Source: Hirsutella rhossiliensis
Taxonomy: Eukaryota > Ascomycota > Sordariomycetes > Hypocreales > Ophiocordycipitaceae
NCBI RefSeq assembly: GCF_020360975.1
Contig: NW_025408668.1
Coordinates: 7,626,001-7,690,000, forward strand
DNA: 64,000 nucleotides
Direction: 5' to 3'
The notes beneath the pieces were generated by a model that worked only from the letters and a program-made list of their open reading frames with translations, searched no databases and was not told the origin of the DNA. This document shows positions 1 through 14,915 of this stretch, one piece after another; position 1 is the stretch's first letter, and each line of letters starts with the position of its first letter. The position numbers and the translations under genes are program-made.

Positions 1-1714
1 TTTAAGGTCCTTAACTTATCTATTACCTCCTCTATTCCTAAGTAACTATACTTTATATTAAAGGGTAATAATTTCGCGTATTATATCCTAAGGTAATATA
101 GTAGCTCTAGAGTTAGTTAATCTAGCTTACTATATAGGTATATTAATAGTTACGATATTACTTAAAGTAATATAGTATTATACTAAATAAGAGCTTTTAA
201 TATATAACGACCGGTGTTATTCCTAAGGGATAAACCTATTAAGGGGTTTATATTAGTAGATATAATAGGGCGTGGTCTAAGTAATAATAAGTATATTACG
301 TTAGTAATAAGTTAAAGGTTATAGACTATAGACTATAACTAGGTAATTAAAATTAGAGATAGAATTATAATAAAGATCTATATTAAAAGCTATCGAGCTA
401 TCTATCTAAAGGAGTAAAAGTAAGTAGCTATATATACCTATAGAGACTATCCTTAGATTATAGGCCTAGCTATAATCCCTAACGTTAGATCGTATAGAGC
501 ATAGTAATCTTATTAATCCTAGATTACTTAGATCTCTACTATCCCTTTAATCTTATATCTATTAAATAGTTATACTAACTATTTATCTATTAAACTATAT
601 TACGTGCTTAACGCGGTCGACCGTTAGCGGCTTAGTAGCTATAGTCGTAATAGTCTTTTACTCTTTTCTACTATATAGATATCCTAGTACTAATTATATA
701 TAGAAAACTATACCTCCCCCTAAGCCCTAGAAGAGCCTCCCTACGAAGACCCTACCTAGTACCCTAAGTAATTATAGCCTCCTTACGACCCCCCTACCTA
801 AGACGGTAACTAAAGTAAGGAAGGTATAGAAGGTAGGGCTTTATCCTTAATAATAGAGAAGAAGAGCGAAATAAAATAGGCCTATTTAGAGTAGGCATTA
901 ATATAAGAATCTTTAAGATTTTCTTAGTATTTCCTATAGAAAGGCGTCTTCTTAAAGCTACCGCCTAATCGTCGCTTAAAGATCTAGTAACGGGCCTTTA
1001 TACCCTAGGTTATTATACCGTATAAAAGGCGTGATCTACTTTTCTTAAGAAACTTTTTAGCTCCTCTCTTAAGTTACTCCTCGGCCTTATAGATTAATAC
1101 GTTTCCCTATCCTATCCTCTTTACCTCGAGGAAAAGTAACGTCTAGTAATGCTCCTTATAGATCTAGCTAATACTAAGATCTACCTTTATACGGTTATCT
1201 CTATCCGGGCTTACCTCGGAGTTAACTATATAATTAAGGTTTTAAGGGAATTATCTAATAAGAATATTCTACTAGAAGTTTTTTGCTTTATACTTAATAT
1301 TATATCTATAAACTTCTTAGTATAGAACCTAGAGGTTAGGATCTAGGAGGCTACCGCTTTCTATAATAAGCGATACCGAGGCTTAGAGTTAAAAGGATAG
1401 CTTAGACTTATCTTAATAAAAAGCTATCTATAGTATAGGCCGGTCTATTTATACTATATCTAGCGCCGCGGTAGCTAACTCGAATCGTAGTATTGCGCTT
1501 AATATATACCGTTAACGTATATCTAGGTCCGACTTAATTATACTATATATAGGAGGCAGAGATATCTAGGTCGTTATTAACGCTTAGATAATATATAATA
1601 AGTGCTAGGTGCGCTTCCTTTAATTTATTTCTTCCTACTAGAAAACGCTAGTTAATTAGTACGGAAGGCAGGCCATGCCTTATATACGTTAATATATAGG
1701 AGGATAAGATAAAT
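1..1714. other. RIP-degraded DNA, no identified gene
   Basis: CA and TG are nearly missing and TA dominates, which is the RIP pattern. Around 200-1000 there are stretches on the plus strand where frames are interrupted only by TAG/TAA, as in a RIPed gene, including a proline-rich part near 710-830. I did not recognise a protein family. It could be an old transposon or a duplicated host gene. Confidence 0.5.
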
Positions 1715-1902
1715 GCACGTAAGCCGTAGCGGTGCGCAAGCCGTTGCGATGCATAAGCCGTAGCGGTGCGTAAGCCGTTGCGATACGTAAGCCGTTGCGA
1801 TGCGTAAGCCGTTGCGATGCGTAAGCCGTTGCGATACGTAAGCCGTTGCGATGCGTAAGCCGTTGCGATGCGCAAGCCGTCACGGTGCGCAAGCCGTTGC
1901 GG
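1715..1902. repeat. 17-bp minisatellite, about 11 copies
   Basis: Tandem copies of a 17-base unit close to GCGTAAGCCGTTGCGAT, with G/A and C/T variants between copies. Because 17 is not a multiple of 3, three units encode one 17-residue period, which produces repetitive peptides on the minus strand that should not be taken as a gene. The block is much more CG-rich than its surroundings. Confidence 0.9.
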
Positions 1903-4900
1903 CTAAATTATATGACTGCCTAATAAGCAGGGCAGAGCGTTATTAAATGTTCCGCTCTAATGCCTAGCGGCCTTGTCTAGGTGAAATGAAACCTAGTCCT
2001 AAGCCTATAATAACTATTCGATATAGGTGCTAGGGTGGTTATAGTAGCTCTCTGCGGTAGACGTCTTGCCTATTTAATATTGCATCCACCCTATACTCGG
2101 CGTATACGCCGTAGGTAACACGGCTAACGATATAGTATAGTTCCGTAATAGCGTCTTTTTTATATATAGCTATTCCTTATAATATAGGCGTAGAAAGAGT
2201 GCTAGTAGCTATAGAGCGGGATTTTTAATATATAAGGCGTCGAATAGCGTATATATAGATATACCGGTAGCTATTACTATTTATAAAGACTTCTACTACT
2301 AAAATAGGCGCTATTAAGCTACCTACGCTAAAATAATACCATTATATATTATTACTTAAGGCTTAGTTAGGTGCGGTTACCTTAACGACTTTAATTAAAA
2401 GAAATATAGCTATAATTAGCTATACTAACTTAGAATCTAACTATTTTAGATTATTACTAAAAATTATATAAGATATATATAAGACCCTTATAAAAGACTC
2501 TGCTATAATTTCTATAACCTTAAAGATAAATTATCTCTACTCCGTTACTAGTATTATTAAAAGTTTTATAAAAATAGAAATTTTTAAGGGCTGTCTAGGT
2601 TAGCTATAGGAGTAGATATCCTTATTTTTAAGAGTATTAGCGCCGAAATAGAAATTAGTATACGCAAGGTATAGTAGGAAGAGTCTAGAAGATTCGTTAG
2701 ATTAGTAAGTTATAGCGTAAGCGTAGTTTTTATAGAAGGTCGAGGATTATATTTTATTAATAAGTTAGATAGCGATAAGGGTAGAGCACTTTTAGAAAGG
2801 GCGATAGAGGTAATTCTTAAGGAGATAAATAAATAAAAGGAATCGCTATATAAATAATTATTTTTTCCTATCTTAGATATCTATCCTTTATTCCTTCCCT
2901 TCCTACCTAATAATCCTATCTTTTTATATTTCTTACGACTAACGACCTTAATAAGGCTTAGATTAGGGACGACTAAAAGAGAGCTAAGTTCTTAGCTTTA
3001 CGAGCTAGTACGAAACTTATCTTATAGAATTATTATAGCTAAGAGTTACGCTTCCTATAGCCGCGCTATTATCTTATAAATCCTAATATAAAATAGAGCA
3101 ACGATACCCTTTACTTATATCTTTAACCTTCCTTATTTAGTTTATCTCTACTAGAGAGCTTATAGTATCGTTATAGCTATATTTATTTTAACTATAGACT
3201 TATAAAAGTTGCCCTTTATAAGCCTATAGCGTTCTAACCTCTTAGTTAATCCGAGCTTAGATATATATAAGTTAAAGTATATAAATTAGGTTATATATAC
3301 TACTTAATACTAATCTACTATACCGAATAGCTTTATAGTAGGGGGCTAACCGTATTAAGCTATTAAAGCCGTGCCGTTCTAACTACCTTAATCTAACTAG
3401 GCCGCTTCTATATAGAGGAAGCTTACCCGCCTTATATATATAGATTATTATATTAACTATAGCCTAGTCTTAAGGCAATAATAGTATAACCTTACTATAT
3501 ATAAATCGCCTATTACTATATTACTCTAGGTATATCTACCCGTTTATAAAGCGACTAAATAACGTCCTATAGCTCTCTTTATCTTAGCTTTATTTTCTAA
3601 GTACTAATATTTACTATTATAACTCTATATTATTTAAAGCGGATCTCGTCCTTAGCGAGCCTAGTACTTATATTTTTATTTCTTTAAGTCTAAATCACGC
3701 TCTTTCTACTATTTAAGGTTACTATATTTCGATATATAGGACGAGATTACTACTAGGGAGGTTACCGAGGCTAGTATTATATTTATAGTTACTATAGCTT
3801 TTCTAGCACTTTACCTATACTAAATAATTAGAGTAAAGCTACGAGAAGCTTTATAGAGGCGAAGCTAGGCGCTAATATCCGCTATCTATCTCCTCCTAGG
3901 CACCGGGCTAATCTTCGCCGCTTTATTTAGTAGTATAAGAAATATACTCTTACTAGATATACTTACCTACCCCCTTTTTATAGCTTAGAAAGGAGCGATC
4001 GCGTTATATATTAATATTATCGAAGTATTTCCTTATTTAGTTACTCCTCGCGATCTTTTATTAATAGCTTATAGCTTATTTAGGTTATTAATCCCTTAAT
4101 ATACGCTTATTTCTCTTACTTCGTTAAGCTAGGTCCCTCTATTAAGGCTAGGATTACTATTTTTAGACTAATAATTATCTTCTACCTTCCCTTTATTAAA
4201 GCGATCGTTTAGTAATTTAGGCTATCTAACGTTAAATACTAGTAGGCTGCTTTAATAGTATCTTACTTAGCTACTATTATTATAGTTATAGCGATATAGA
4301 GGAAGATATAGTATTTCCGTCGTTTTAACTAGTACTCTAACTAGCCTTAGCTAAAGCAGCCGACGTTAAACTAAGGGATACTATAGCTTAGGGCAGTAAG
4401 CGGATTAGTATTCTTAATATTATCTATACTCCTAGTATATTCTATTACTAGTTAGGTAAGATACTAGTTTAAAGGTTAGTATAGGCTTTATCTAGCGATT
4501 TTAGTCGTACTAGTAGTACTTCTAGATAGTATAATTAGAAAGCACTAAAGGAAATAGGTAGATAGAGAGATATAACTAAATATAGTAATAGACCCTAGTA
4601 CCGAATAGTCGATAGAGCACCTAGTATTTTCCTAAGGGTATTAAATTAAATAGATAGTAGTTATATTACTATCCGCCCTCTACCTATAGCTACTATCTTT
4701 AATTTAAGCGTCCTAAGTTTAGGCTATACGTAGATACCGTATATAGGTTATATAAATGCTTATAGTAATCCTTTTAAGTTAGAAGCGCGACGTAAAGGTG
4801 CCTTCTAAGTATTAAAGGAACCTTTTCCGCGTAAATTATCCTATATATATAATCTTTATTTTAGTTATACTCTCCTTAACTAAAGTACCTACGTTAGTTT

Positions 4901-7900
4901 ACGCGAATTTTTACTAGTCATCTAAAAGATATATCTAAAAAGACTTCCTTAGATTTATAGAAGGGCTTAATAAGGATAACTAGCTCGTCTTAGCTTAATA
5001 TCCACGCTATAGAGAGTGTCTAGACGTCTAGATATACTCTACTTCCCTCTATAAATAAAGCATTAATCGGGTTCTAAACTATAGGGGGCGACGAGTTCGC
5101 CGCGGACGACTACGGTTCTAATAGTAGTAAAACTAGCGAGCTAAGTATAAAGTAGCGGCTATTCTAGTATACGATACCCTAACCTAGGGAAAGGCAGCGA
5201 TAATTAATTATTACGCTTATAATAAGGAGTATAAGAAAGCAATAGTTAACCTTAGATAAGGGATTTAGCGAGGAGCCTTAATTTAATTTTCTATATACTT
5301 AAGTTATATACGACCCTAGGAAAACCTAGGTAGTTTTATCGCTATAAACGACTCGCTAAAGTATACTTATAACTAAGTTAACCGACTTACTTAGACTTAG
5401 ACTTATATTAGAAAGGTAGTAGGGGGCACTTATACCTAACGCTATCTTAGATTATCGATACGCCTTATATAATTTAGTAACCTAAGGATAATTCCCTAAT
5501 AAGTCTTATATAAAGGCGAGCAAGGATATAAATACTAGCTTATAAAACTAGTATTTCTTAGACGAGATATCTAAGGACTAAGTTACTACTATTCTAAGGG
5601 CTAGTAAAGATATAATAATTTAATACTCCTTTATAGCTAGTTACTTACTCCTCCGGATTTTATAAATCCGCTATTACTTATACCCTTACTTATAGCTTTA
5701 CTATCTTCTTTTAAGCGCTCGATATTCTATACTTACGCCTCTATATATCCCGCTATAGTCTCTCTGCTTATATTGCCTAGTATATTATAACGAGTCTAAA
5801 AGAGAAGACTAAGAAAGGCTAATAGTAATTCTAATAAGCTTATAGAGAGGGAGGTTAAGTTTAATCTTAACCTATTTACCTTATCTATTCTCGACTATTC
5901 CTCTAGCCTCTACTCGATAGTAAGTATCGGATATAGTAACTTAAAAAACGAGCTTAGTAGGAGGACGATTCTCCTTATTATCGTTATAAAGGGAAGAGTA
6001 ATTACTCTCTTTAAGATCGCTAGGTATAAATAAGGGCTATATATTTTATATAGGTAATACTATAATCTCGTCTTATAGATATTTATCTTAATAGTTTATA
6101 CTATTAAATTAGCTTTTAGTATCTAAGAATTCTAATATAGGCAAGGTAGGATAAAGAAGTATATCGAGAGTATAAAGATAACTAGTTTATCTATAGGTAA
6201 TTAATTTAGTAGAACTTATATTCCCTTATATAGTTAAGGTAGTATTAGTTAATATAGCGGGAAGGAGGGCCTTATTAGCTTTCGGAGAGTTATAAGAAGA
6301 TAGGAGATATAGAAACCGGGATAAAGGGGGGTAGTGCCTACCTCCTTTACTTTCTATATAAGTATAAGATAAGCTGCCTTAGCTAGGATAAGAGCGGCAG
6401 CGAATTATTCCGAGAATCCCTAAGGCATAGCTTTAGCTATCTTATTATATATACTATTAGGTAGGATTATACGCCTTCCCTTACTTCCGGGCTATAGTCT
6501 ATTATTACTTTACTAACGCTTACCGGCTACCCCTAAGATAGTTTATATATCTTTAACTAGGTTTAGCTTCTATATTAATATACTAATCGCATCCGCTAAT
6601 ACTATAAAATTATAAGTAGCTAACTTCTCTATAGGCGTAGGGGGCCGAACTAAGTCGTATAGACTACTCCGTAGCCCCCCTTACGCTAGGGTTTAAGGAG
6701 GGAACGCGAGGTAGGACTTATCTATTAATTTCTCTTCTCTTATTATTAACCTAATATATAATAATATATATATATATGCCTAGGAAGTATCGGGGGTAGC
6801 GAAGCTTATAGCGGAGGGGGCCTCGCGATAAGGGGAGGGCTACCTATATCGGTATTAACTTTAGGAATATAATAGCGACCTTTACGAGACCTATATTTAT
6901 ATCTAATAAGATATTAATACTTTATAATATATAAAAATTAGCTATAGCTTTAAAAGAGCGACTTTAGAGAGCCGTTAAGGATACCCCTTAAGGTAGGATA
7001 ATAAGATATAGTAATATTTACACGCTCCGCTTACTAAACGCTACTATAGACTATTAGTTTATATAATTACCTATCCGCCTTTTATATTATATTTCCTAGC
7101 TCTACTACTAACTATATCTTTTATTTATTCCTTAACTTAACGCTTAACTTCTACTATAAGTCGTAAGTATCTTATAGTACTTATAGCTTATACGCGCTAC
7201 TAAGAGTATATACGAGAGCTTATAATAGCGAATCTAAAAAAGATAATATTATAACCTTAGCGTCCTCTTTTCGACTCCTATATAAGTGCGAAAGGCTCTC
7301 TAGCCTAGTAAAAACCTAACTTATACGCCGAAGCTATAATAGCTACTCTAAAGCCTAAGCGCTAGGACGATAGTAAGAACGGCTTCGTAATATATTATAG
7401 CAGCAGCAAATATTTACTAACGTAAATAGTATAGGGGAATTAGGTAACGCCGTAGGCGAGTCGAATAATATAACTTAGAATAAGCCCTAGATAATATAAA
7501 TTAAAGAGGCTATAAAATCTTAATCTAAGGGCCTCCGTTAAATATTTAGTCGCTTACCTAGCACGTATATAGAGGTCCCTACTATCGCCTTCTAAATAAT
7601 TATCTTTAGTATTATATAATAACTTTTTAAAGAGATTAAAGAGAATTTAGAGAGAGTATATATATTTATATAAGAGTGCTTATTAATACTATTACCTTAG
7701 GATTTCTAAGCGATTATATAGTTTTAGGGATAGCTTAGATCCTTAAATATACTTAGGGTAGACCCTTTATACCCTATAGCCGAGAATATAGAGATTTCTT
7801 ATTAGAATATCCTTTATAAAGACGGCTATTTTAATCGCGAGGGGATAAAGAACTTATTTATAAGTTCTTCTAAAAGTAACCTAAATTAGGAACTAACCTA

Positions 7901-8997
7901 AGCAGCAATAGCTTTTTTAAGCTATTAAGAAGATAGCTAAGGGACTAGACCTTATAAATCTAAAGAGATATATAAGTAAAAGCTTAAGAGATATAGATAA
8001 AGATACTATAGTAAGATAAGTATATACTAATATAAACTTATCTTTTAATACTAACTACTACTCTCTTATACTATAGCTATATTACTATATACCGTCGTAG
8101 TAGAGAACGCTATAAAATAGATTATTAATATTAAAGTTAGAGGCCGCCTTACTATAACCTCTTTTTATAGAATTCGCGAGGAATCCTAAACTACTAATTA
8201 TCCTATACTAGATAATATTATATTCTCTATTATACTTAGGAAGTCGCTGCCCCTTAATCTATTAAGGTAGATAGTTAGAAAGGCGTATAAGAGCGTATAG
8301 CTCGATTTAACCTACCTATTAAGATTATACGGTCTATAGTAAGCAATTAATATTAATTGCCTTATAATAAGTTACTATATTAATATAGTATACTTAGATT
8401 TCTCTATAAGCCCTAGTACTTATATTTATTAGAAACTAGTATCTAGGCCTATTATAATAGTTAAGTAGTAGGTTAGCTAGCTTACTAGGAGCGCTTCTTA
8501 GTCGATAGCTATACGTTATCCCTAGCCTAGCTATAGGGGCATTAAAGTAAGTAGCTAGCTTCCCTATTTATAAATATAGGCTATAAAACGATCCTTATTA
8601 GCTACCTTTTTATCCCTAGTATATAGCGATAACTACTCGGTTACCCTATATATATAATAGTATTACGTACTCTTTATCTTACTCTATTAATAGGTTAGCT
8701 TTCTCTTTTAAATAGATACTTACCTCTAGATATTAACTATAAGGCGTTCTATATCTACCTCTCTATTTCGAGAAGTAATATTTCCGGCTAGCGACTAACG
8801 AATATTTCTCTCCGCTACTATATTAAAAGGCGATCTAATCTAGCTCTTTATTTAACGATTATATCGTTATTAGTTTAGCACTTAACTCGATTAAGCCGAG
8901 GGGTCTACTAATATAATAAGTACTACTATAAATATAAGACTCTTCTATAGTTATATAAGTATACTTATAGCGCTTTAATATTACTTCTTATATAGGT
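1903..8997. other. RIP-degraded DNA, unidentified
   Basis: Seven kilobases of strongly RIPed sequence. On the plus strand between about 3.6 and 6.2 kb several frames stay open apart from TAG/TAA and read as hydrophobic segments, for example near 4.4-4.9 kb and 5.6-5.8 kb, so a multi-pass membrane protein relic is possible. No motif was strong enough to name a family. I saw no terminal repeats pairing within this interval. Confidence 0.45.
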
Positions 8998-9254
8998 TAT
9001 TACGATCTTATACGCTAGCGTAAAGATACTAGCGTAGAACCTTACTAGTATTATATACCTAAGTAGTATTACGTGCTTATATACGACCTTATACTTACCT
9101 AAGCGCTGCTAAGGTAACCTTATATATATATATATAAGGGCTAGCTCGGTTATATAATTTAGTCTTTCTTTCTTACTCCTTAGCTTTAAGTCTTCGTTTA
9201 TAGAGCTAATATATCTTTATAGCTATTAAGGCTCGTATATATAGGGCCGTAATA
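8998..9254 (+). repeat. G3 left (5') LTR
   Basis: 257 bp, aligned base for base with 14,916-15,172; most differences are C/T or G/A. It contains a run of alternating TA followed by TATAAGGGC that could be a core promoter. Confidence 0.9.
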
Positions 9255-9539
9255 CTACTTAAAGCTTAATAAGATCGCTTACTAGCGATTAAGTAAATAG
9301 GCACCGAGCTTTTATATTATACGCGCTTAACGTAAATCTAGCGTATCCGTTCTAACCGTTCTAACTAAGACTCTAACTACTAACTAAGTAATCCTTAAGG
9401 CCGAGATTACGTCCGTTTTAATAAAGACTACGCGTATATATAGTCGTCCGACTAACCGTTCTAACTAAGGGATTCGTCCTATCTAACCTCCGACTATCCT
9501 TACTTATATAAGCATCTAACCGTAATTCTATATAGTATT

Positions 9540-10700
9540 ATTTCCGACCCTAGACTCTAACCTCGAGACTATAATATCCGAGGAAGCCCTGCCCTTAGAT
9601 TAGCCTCGCTGTTTTACCTAGCTTACTAGCTAAGCTACTAAATCCGAAATAGTAGCTATAGCTGCCCCGAGCCCTTAAGACGCTCTTATCCGCGAGATAA
9701 GGGGATAGATTATAGCCTTAACGGCCCGTCTAAATAAACGCTCTCTATCTATTAAATTAAATTAATAGTACTAGGAGCCCTCGACTGCTTTTGCCGGCCT
9801 AAATAGCCCGGCCTTCCGACTAATAGGCAAAGCTGCCTAGCCTGTTTTTGCCCCCTTCTTAAAGGGCAAGAACCCTAAGTATAGCGACGCCGCTAAATCG
9901 CGTATTAAGGTCTCTACGACGTTCTTAGGGAAGAAGAACGAGTTTTATTCCTTTATCCTAAGTATAAAGAATAAATTTAATAAAGACGTATAAACCTTCT
10001 AAACTAAGAATAGCTAGATAGTCTATTTATATAACCTACTTAAGGGAAAAGCCCGCTAAGTACTTAAAACCCGCTTCTCCTTTAATACTTAACCCTTCTC
10101 TAGAGTAGTAGAGATAATCTAAGCCCTTAAGTCCGCCTATAGTAATCTAAATAAGCTTTCCGAGGCTCTTAACTGCCTATAACGCCTTTAGTTTACCGTA
10201 AATAGAAAGACTAATATTATAGACTTTCTTACGGAATTTAACTACTTAACTATAACCGGTTATATACCTAAGGACTAGATAAAGTATACCTTATAGTAGT
10301 ATATCCCGGCTAACTTAGATAATAGCCTCTTAACTAAGACTTATAATAAGTCCGTAACCTATAAGGTTTTCTATAGGTTTATTAAAAACGCTGTCTACTA
10401 CTAAAAGAGGAGTATAAGGTAGATATAGGACTCCTACTCTTCTAACCGATCTCGCCGCGCGCTAACTAAGACTGCTCTAACTACTACTAAGACTCTAAAT
10501 AAGACCGGCTCGACCCCTATTACCTTACGTAATACTAGTAGAGCCTTAACCGACGATAAGAAAAGGGTCTATTAAGATAATAGCACCTACTTTATTTATA
10601 GAAAAATAGGGCACCTCTCTCGCGAGTATCTTAACTATACCTATACTATCTCCTATATCGCCTCTATCCCTATCCCTATTAACGACTTTAATTAAGATTT
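9540..10700 (+). pseudogene. G3 gag relic with zinc knuckle
   Basis: Plus-strand frame rich in charged residues, ending in a zinc-knuckle-like stretch near 10,570-10,640. The spacing and the GHLSRE core match the CCHC box that binds retroelement RNA, but the cysteine codons have become tyrosine or stop codons, as expected from RIP. It lies directly after the left LTR and before the protease region. The product would be the structural capsid protein of the virus-like particle; it cannot be made from this copy. Confidence 0.65.
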
Positions 10701-10929
10701 AGGAAATAAATAGGACTATTATAAGACTCCTTAATAGTCCCTAAGGTATTATAGATAGCGAGTAGGTCTAGTAAGTTATTTACTCTACTAAGTTAAGTCT
10801 AAGTAGATAGTATAAGCTTACCTACCCGCTCCCTTTATAATACTAAAGCTAAAACCTGTTTACTAGTTAGCTTAACCTTCGCTTAGTCCGCCGCCTAAAG
10901 ACTTAGAGCCTAGATTAAGGAGCTCCTAA

Positions 10930-13900
10930 GTTAGATTCCCCTCTAAGACTTTTATAGAAAGCTAGCTAGCTATATCTAGAAATAGCTAGTCGCTACTTTT
11001 ATTATCGATAGCTATTTATTTATAAATAAGATATTTAATATAGCTAAGTATAGCTATAATATCTTTATTAGTCTTTTCTAGATATAGGAGAAGCGCTTCC
11101 TACTTAACTGCGCCGCTTAATAGATTATCTAGCTAGATAATCTTCCTGCCCTCGCTAAGTTCTCCTTAACGATCTAGCTCTCTCGTTAAGCCCCGCTCTT
11201 AGGTCGGATCGACCTTAAGATCTAGGCCGACGCTAAGAAGCGGAACCGCTTACTAGAGAAAGAGGAGAAACTTTACTAGATCCTCTATAAGAACTAGCGC
11301 CGCTTTAATTAAGCTCTTCTAGCCTTTATCCTAACCCTATTACCGACTCTATCTCTATCGTTTTAGTCTAAGTCTCTATCTACTAAGAAGTCTATCCGTT
11401 TTTAGCTTATAACCGCCCTTACTACTAACTTCGTCTCTATCGCCTTAGTCTAAGCCTCTAAAGATTAAGCCCTAATTAATGCCCTAGTTTATTAAGTAGA
11501 GTCTTACGAGAGATTTAAATAGTAAAACGAACTTAAACCGTTAATTCCCTAGGATCTAGTTTAGCTCGAGCTAAGCTCCGGCCTTAACTAGACTGTCCTT
11601 AGTGCTCGAACCGTTACTAAAGTCTCCTTAGATTAAAAGACCTACTAAGGATAAAGCATTCCGTTCCCTTAAGGAGAAGACCCTAAGTATATTACTTATA
11701 TCTATAGTCGTCTACTACCCTAGCTTACCTATTTAAAGGGATTCTTCTTAAAGAAAGAAGCCTATACCTTACCTTCGAGCCGACTTAGTTACGATATAGT
11801 CCTAGAGCTTAAGAAGCCTCTTTCGCCGATAAGACCCCTATCGTACTATACGCCTATTAAGTATCTACCTTTAGAGAAAGAGACTATTAATTACCTTTAG
11901 GAGATAGACTTTATCGAGCCCGATCTAAGTCTATACGCTATATCTATCCTCTTCGCTCTAAAACCGAATACGACCGCCCGCCGCTTCTATATCGACTACT
12001 ATTAAATAAACGATTATCTTAAAGGTTATATTACGCCCGCTCTATCCCTTAAAGGTACTACTTTTAGTTGCCGTAAAGCTTAACGCTTTATAAAAATCGA
12101 TATAATCTAAGCCTTCTACTATCTCTATATAGACCCTAACTCTAAGTATTTAACCGCTTTTTATACTCGTTTTAGAACTTTCTACTAGAAAGTCCTCCTA
12201 TTTAGTTTAAAGGTAGGTCCCGCTTAGTTTTAGTAGTTTATTAACGTATAGCTTTACGATCTCCTCGACCGGTACGCTAGCACCTATATAGATAACGTCT
12301 TAATTTACTTAGATAAAGAAAAAGACTACTAAAAAGACTATTAAGAAGTAATCTAGCGACTTTATTAAGCTAACCTTTAAGGAGATATTAAGAAGTCTAG
12401 ATTTAATATAACTAAGGTTAACTACCTCGGCGTTTTACTTAAAGCTAGTATAGGCCTTAGTATCGACCCTTAGAAAGTTCGATCGATATAAGACTAGAAG
12501 TTTAAAGACCTCTAAGACTATACCGCGATCCGATTATTCGTTAGCCTATATAACTTTATCTATATTTTCTATTACTACGCCTTAGGAGTAGTAGAACCCT
12601 TAAACCGGTTACTTAAAAAGGATATTGCCTTTATAATAGGCCTAAAATAACGTAAAGTATTTAATTAACTTAAGCGCCTAGCTATCGAAGCCTTAGTCCT
12701 TGCCTTTTTTAGACTAAAACTACCGACCTAACTAGAGACCGATGCCTCCTAGAATGCTATAGCTAGTATTTTATAGTAGGAATAGCCTAATTAGACCTAG
12801 AAGCTTATTAGATTCTTCTCTAGGACTATAACCTTAGCCGAGCGAGCCTACTTAATCTAAGATCGAGAGCTCCTTACCGTTATATAGAGTCTAAAGCACT
12901 TCTACCTAGAGCTCTTAGGCTAGAAGTTTAATATAATTACTAACTATAAAGCCTTAGTTTATTTTTCTATAAAGCGCTTACTCTTAGTATAATAGATTAG
13001 ATAGTCTGACTTTCTTACTTAGTTTAATATCTATTTCTTCTACCGCCCTAGTTAACTAAATATAGTCGCCGATACCCTCTTTAGGAAGATAGCCGAGCTT
13101 TCTACTATAAAGGCCTAGGAAGCTAAGGAACGCACGGTAACCTTAATCCCTTTAAAAAGGCTAGGCTTCGCGACCGACTCTCTAGACCCTATAGCCGCCG
13201 GCTACCTACCCCCTTAGAACTTTAGTCCTAAACCTAAGCCTACTAGACTATTAGTTCTAAGGGCTACGAGTGCCCTATAGACCCTAGAAGACTAAGGGAT
13301 ATAGTAAACGCCCGATTAAGACCGCCTAGAACTAGACCTAAACTTAGTCTTAAAGGGAGCTAAACTCGTTTTATTAATCCGCTAAGAGAACCTCCTCTAA
13401 GACCTCGGTACTTATAGAATATACCTAATCGTACTAGCCTAGACCTTAGATAAGTAAACGTTTCTTTAGACCGCGCTTATTCGCGAAGCTTATAAGCCTT
13501 AGATCTTCGCTTACGCCGGATAGAATAAGGTAATTAAGCTACTTTAACGAGACTTTTACTAGCTAAGGATAAAGGAGGATATCCGTCGTTATATTCGGAA
13601 CTACTATAACTACCGCCGCGATAAAACCCCTCGAGATAAGACCCTTAGACTACTCTATCTACTACCTATACCGACTTCTATTTAGGAGCACGTCGAATAT
13701 AATAGGAAGGATATACTAAAAGACCGTTATAGATATAACTATATTTAGACCTTTATTTATAAGCTAAGCCGGATTATCGCTACGCTCCTAAGAAAGAAAA
13801 ACAATATAGTAGAAGTCTTAGCTAGCCGCTACTTCCGCTACCTTTATTATTTCTTTAGTATACCCTTATATAGATTTCTAATAACATTAAATAGTTTATT

Positions 13901-14890
13901 TCTCCCTTCCTTATAGAGATTAACTAGCTTATAAGAATAAAGCATCGTTATAAAAGCTCCTTATACCCTTAGACCTAAGGGGGTATAGAAGTTATAAATT
14001 AATACTTAGATTAAAAGCTATAATTCTACGTAACGAAGTATTAAGATAACTAAAGTTCCTTACTACCCGCCCTCGACTTTGCCTATAACTCGTCTTAGTA
14101 CTCTTCTATCGATATAGCACTATTAAAAGTAGCCCTAGGCCGAGATATCTAGAACCCCCTATTACTGCCTCCGACTAATAAGACCGCTGCTACTAGACCC
14201 GCTACTAGAGCTAGGGAACTTATATAGACCGCCTAGGAAACCTAGGAAGACGCTAGGAATACTACTACCGCCGCTTAAGAACGTTAGAAGGAATAAGCTA
14301 ATAGGAAATAACGACTAACCGACTTTACTATTAGTAACTAAGTTTTTCTTAGTAGGAAAGGCTTTACTATAAACGCTCTAACTACTTAGCTAGATAACTA
14401 ATAGTTAGGTCCGTTTATAATCTTAGAAGAACGCGGTTATAGCTATATACTATAGCTACCTAAGTCGTATAAAATAAAGAACCTATTCTACGCTGACCGT
14501 CTTCGAAAAGCAGCCGATAACCCCTTACCCTAGTAGATCTAGACACCTCCGCTACCTAAGGAGATTAACGGAGAACCTAAGTAAGAGGTTAATTAAGTCT
14601 AGTAGTCTTAAGTAACTAGTAAGAGTCGACGACTAGAATACTAGGTCTTATAGAAGGGATATAACCCTAATAAGACCTAGTACCTAGCTAGGAATTTCCG
14701 TAACGCACTAATAGTATTAAAGGTATTCTACGATAAATATCTAGATATAATAGGCCTACTAATTAACCTATAATACTAGATCGAATATACTATAGCGGAG
14801 GAAGGCTACGAGGAACGAGACGATAATAATATAGCTAAGAAAGCCGTAAAACTAAGAACCCGCCGCTACGACTAACTACCTTAATACGTA
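10930..14890 (+). pseudogene. G3 pol relic (PR-RT-RH-IN-chromodomain)
   Basis: Order on the plus strand: a protease core reading FIIDS near 11,000; reverse transcriptase about 11,700-12,500 with the catalytic YxDD box now YIDN near 12,290; RNase H about 12,650-13,080; integrase zinc-finger and core from about 13,540; a chromodomain at about 14,630-14,720 recognised from the KGYNP core. Chromodomains target integration to marked chromatin. The reading frame is destroyed by many TAG/TAA codons. It ends only about 30 bases before the right LTR, the usual compact chromovirus layout, unlike G1, G2 and G4 here. Confidence 0.85.
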
Positions 14891-14915
14891 TATTAAGGCC
14901 TTAGACAGGGGGTAG

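Noticed and set aside
1648..1892. Repetitive peptide ORFs in the 17-bp array
   Set aside because: Arise from the tandem repeat being free of stops on the minus strand; not coding.
1715..1902. CRISPR array
   Set aside because: Direct tandem repeats without unique spacers, in a eukaryotic genome.
3600..6200. Named membrane transporter or receptor in the first region
   Set aside because: Hydrophobic stretches are present, but RIP turns many codons into Ile/Leu/Tyr and no family motif was found.
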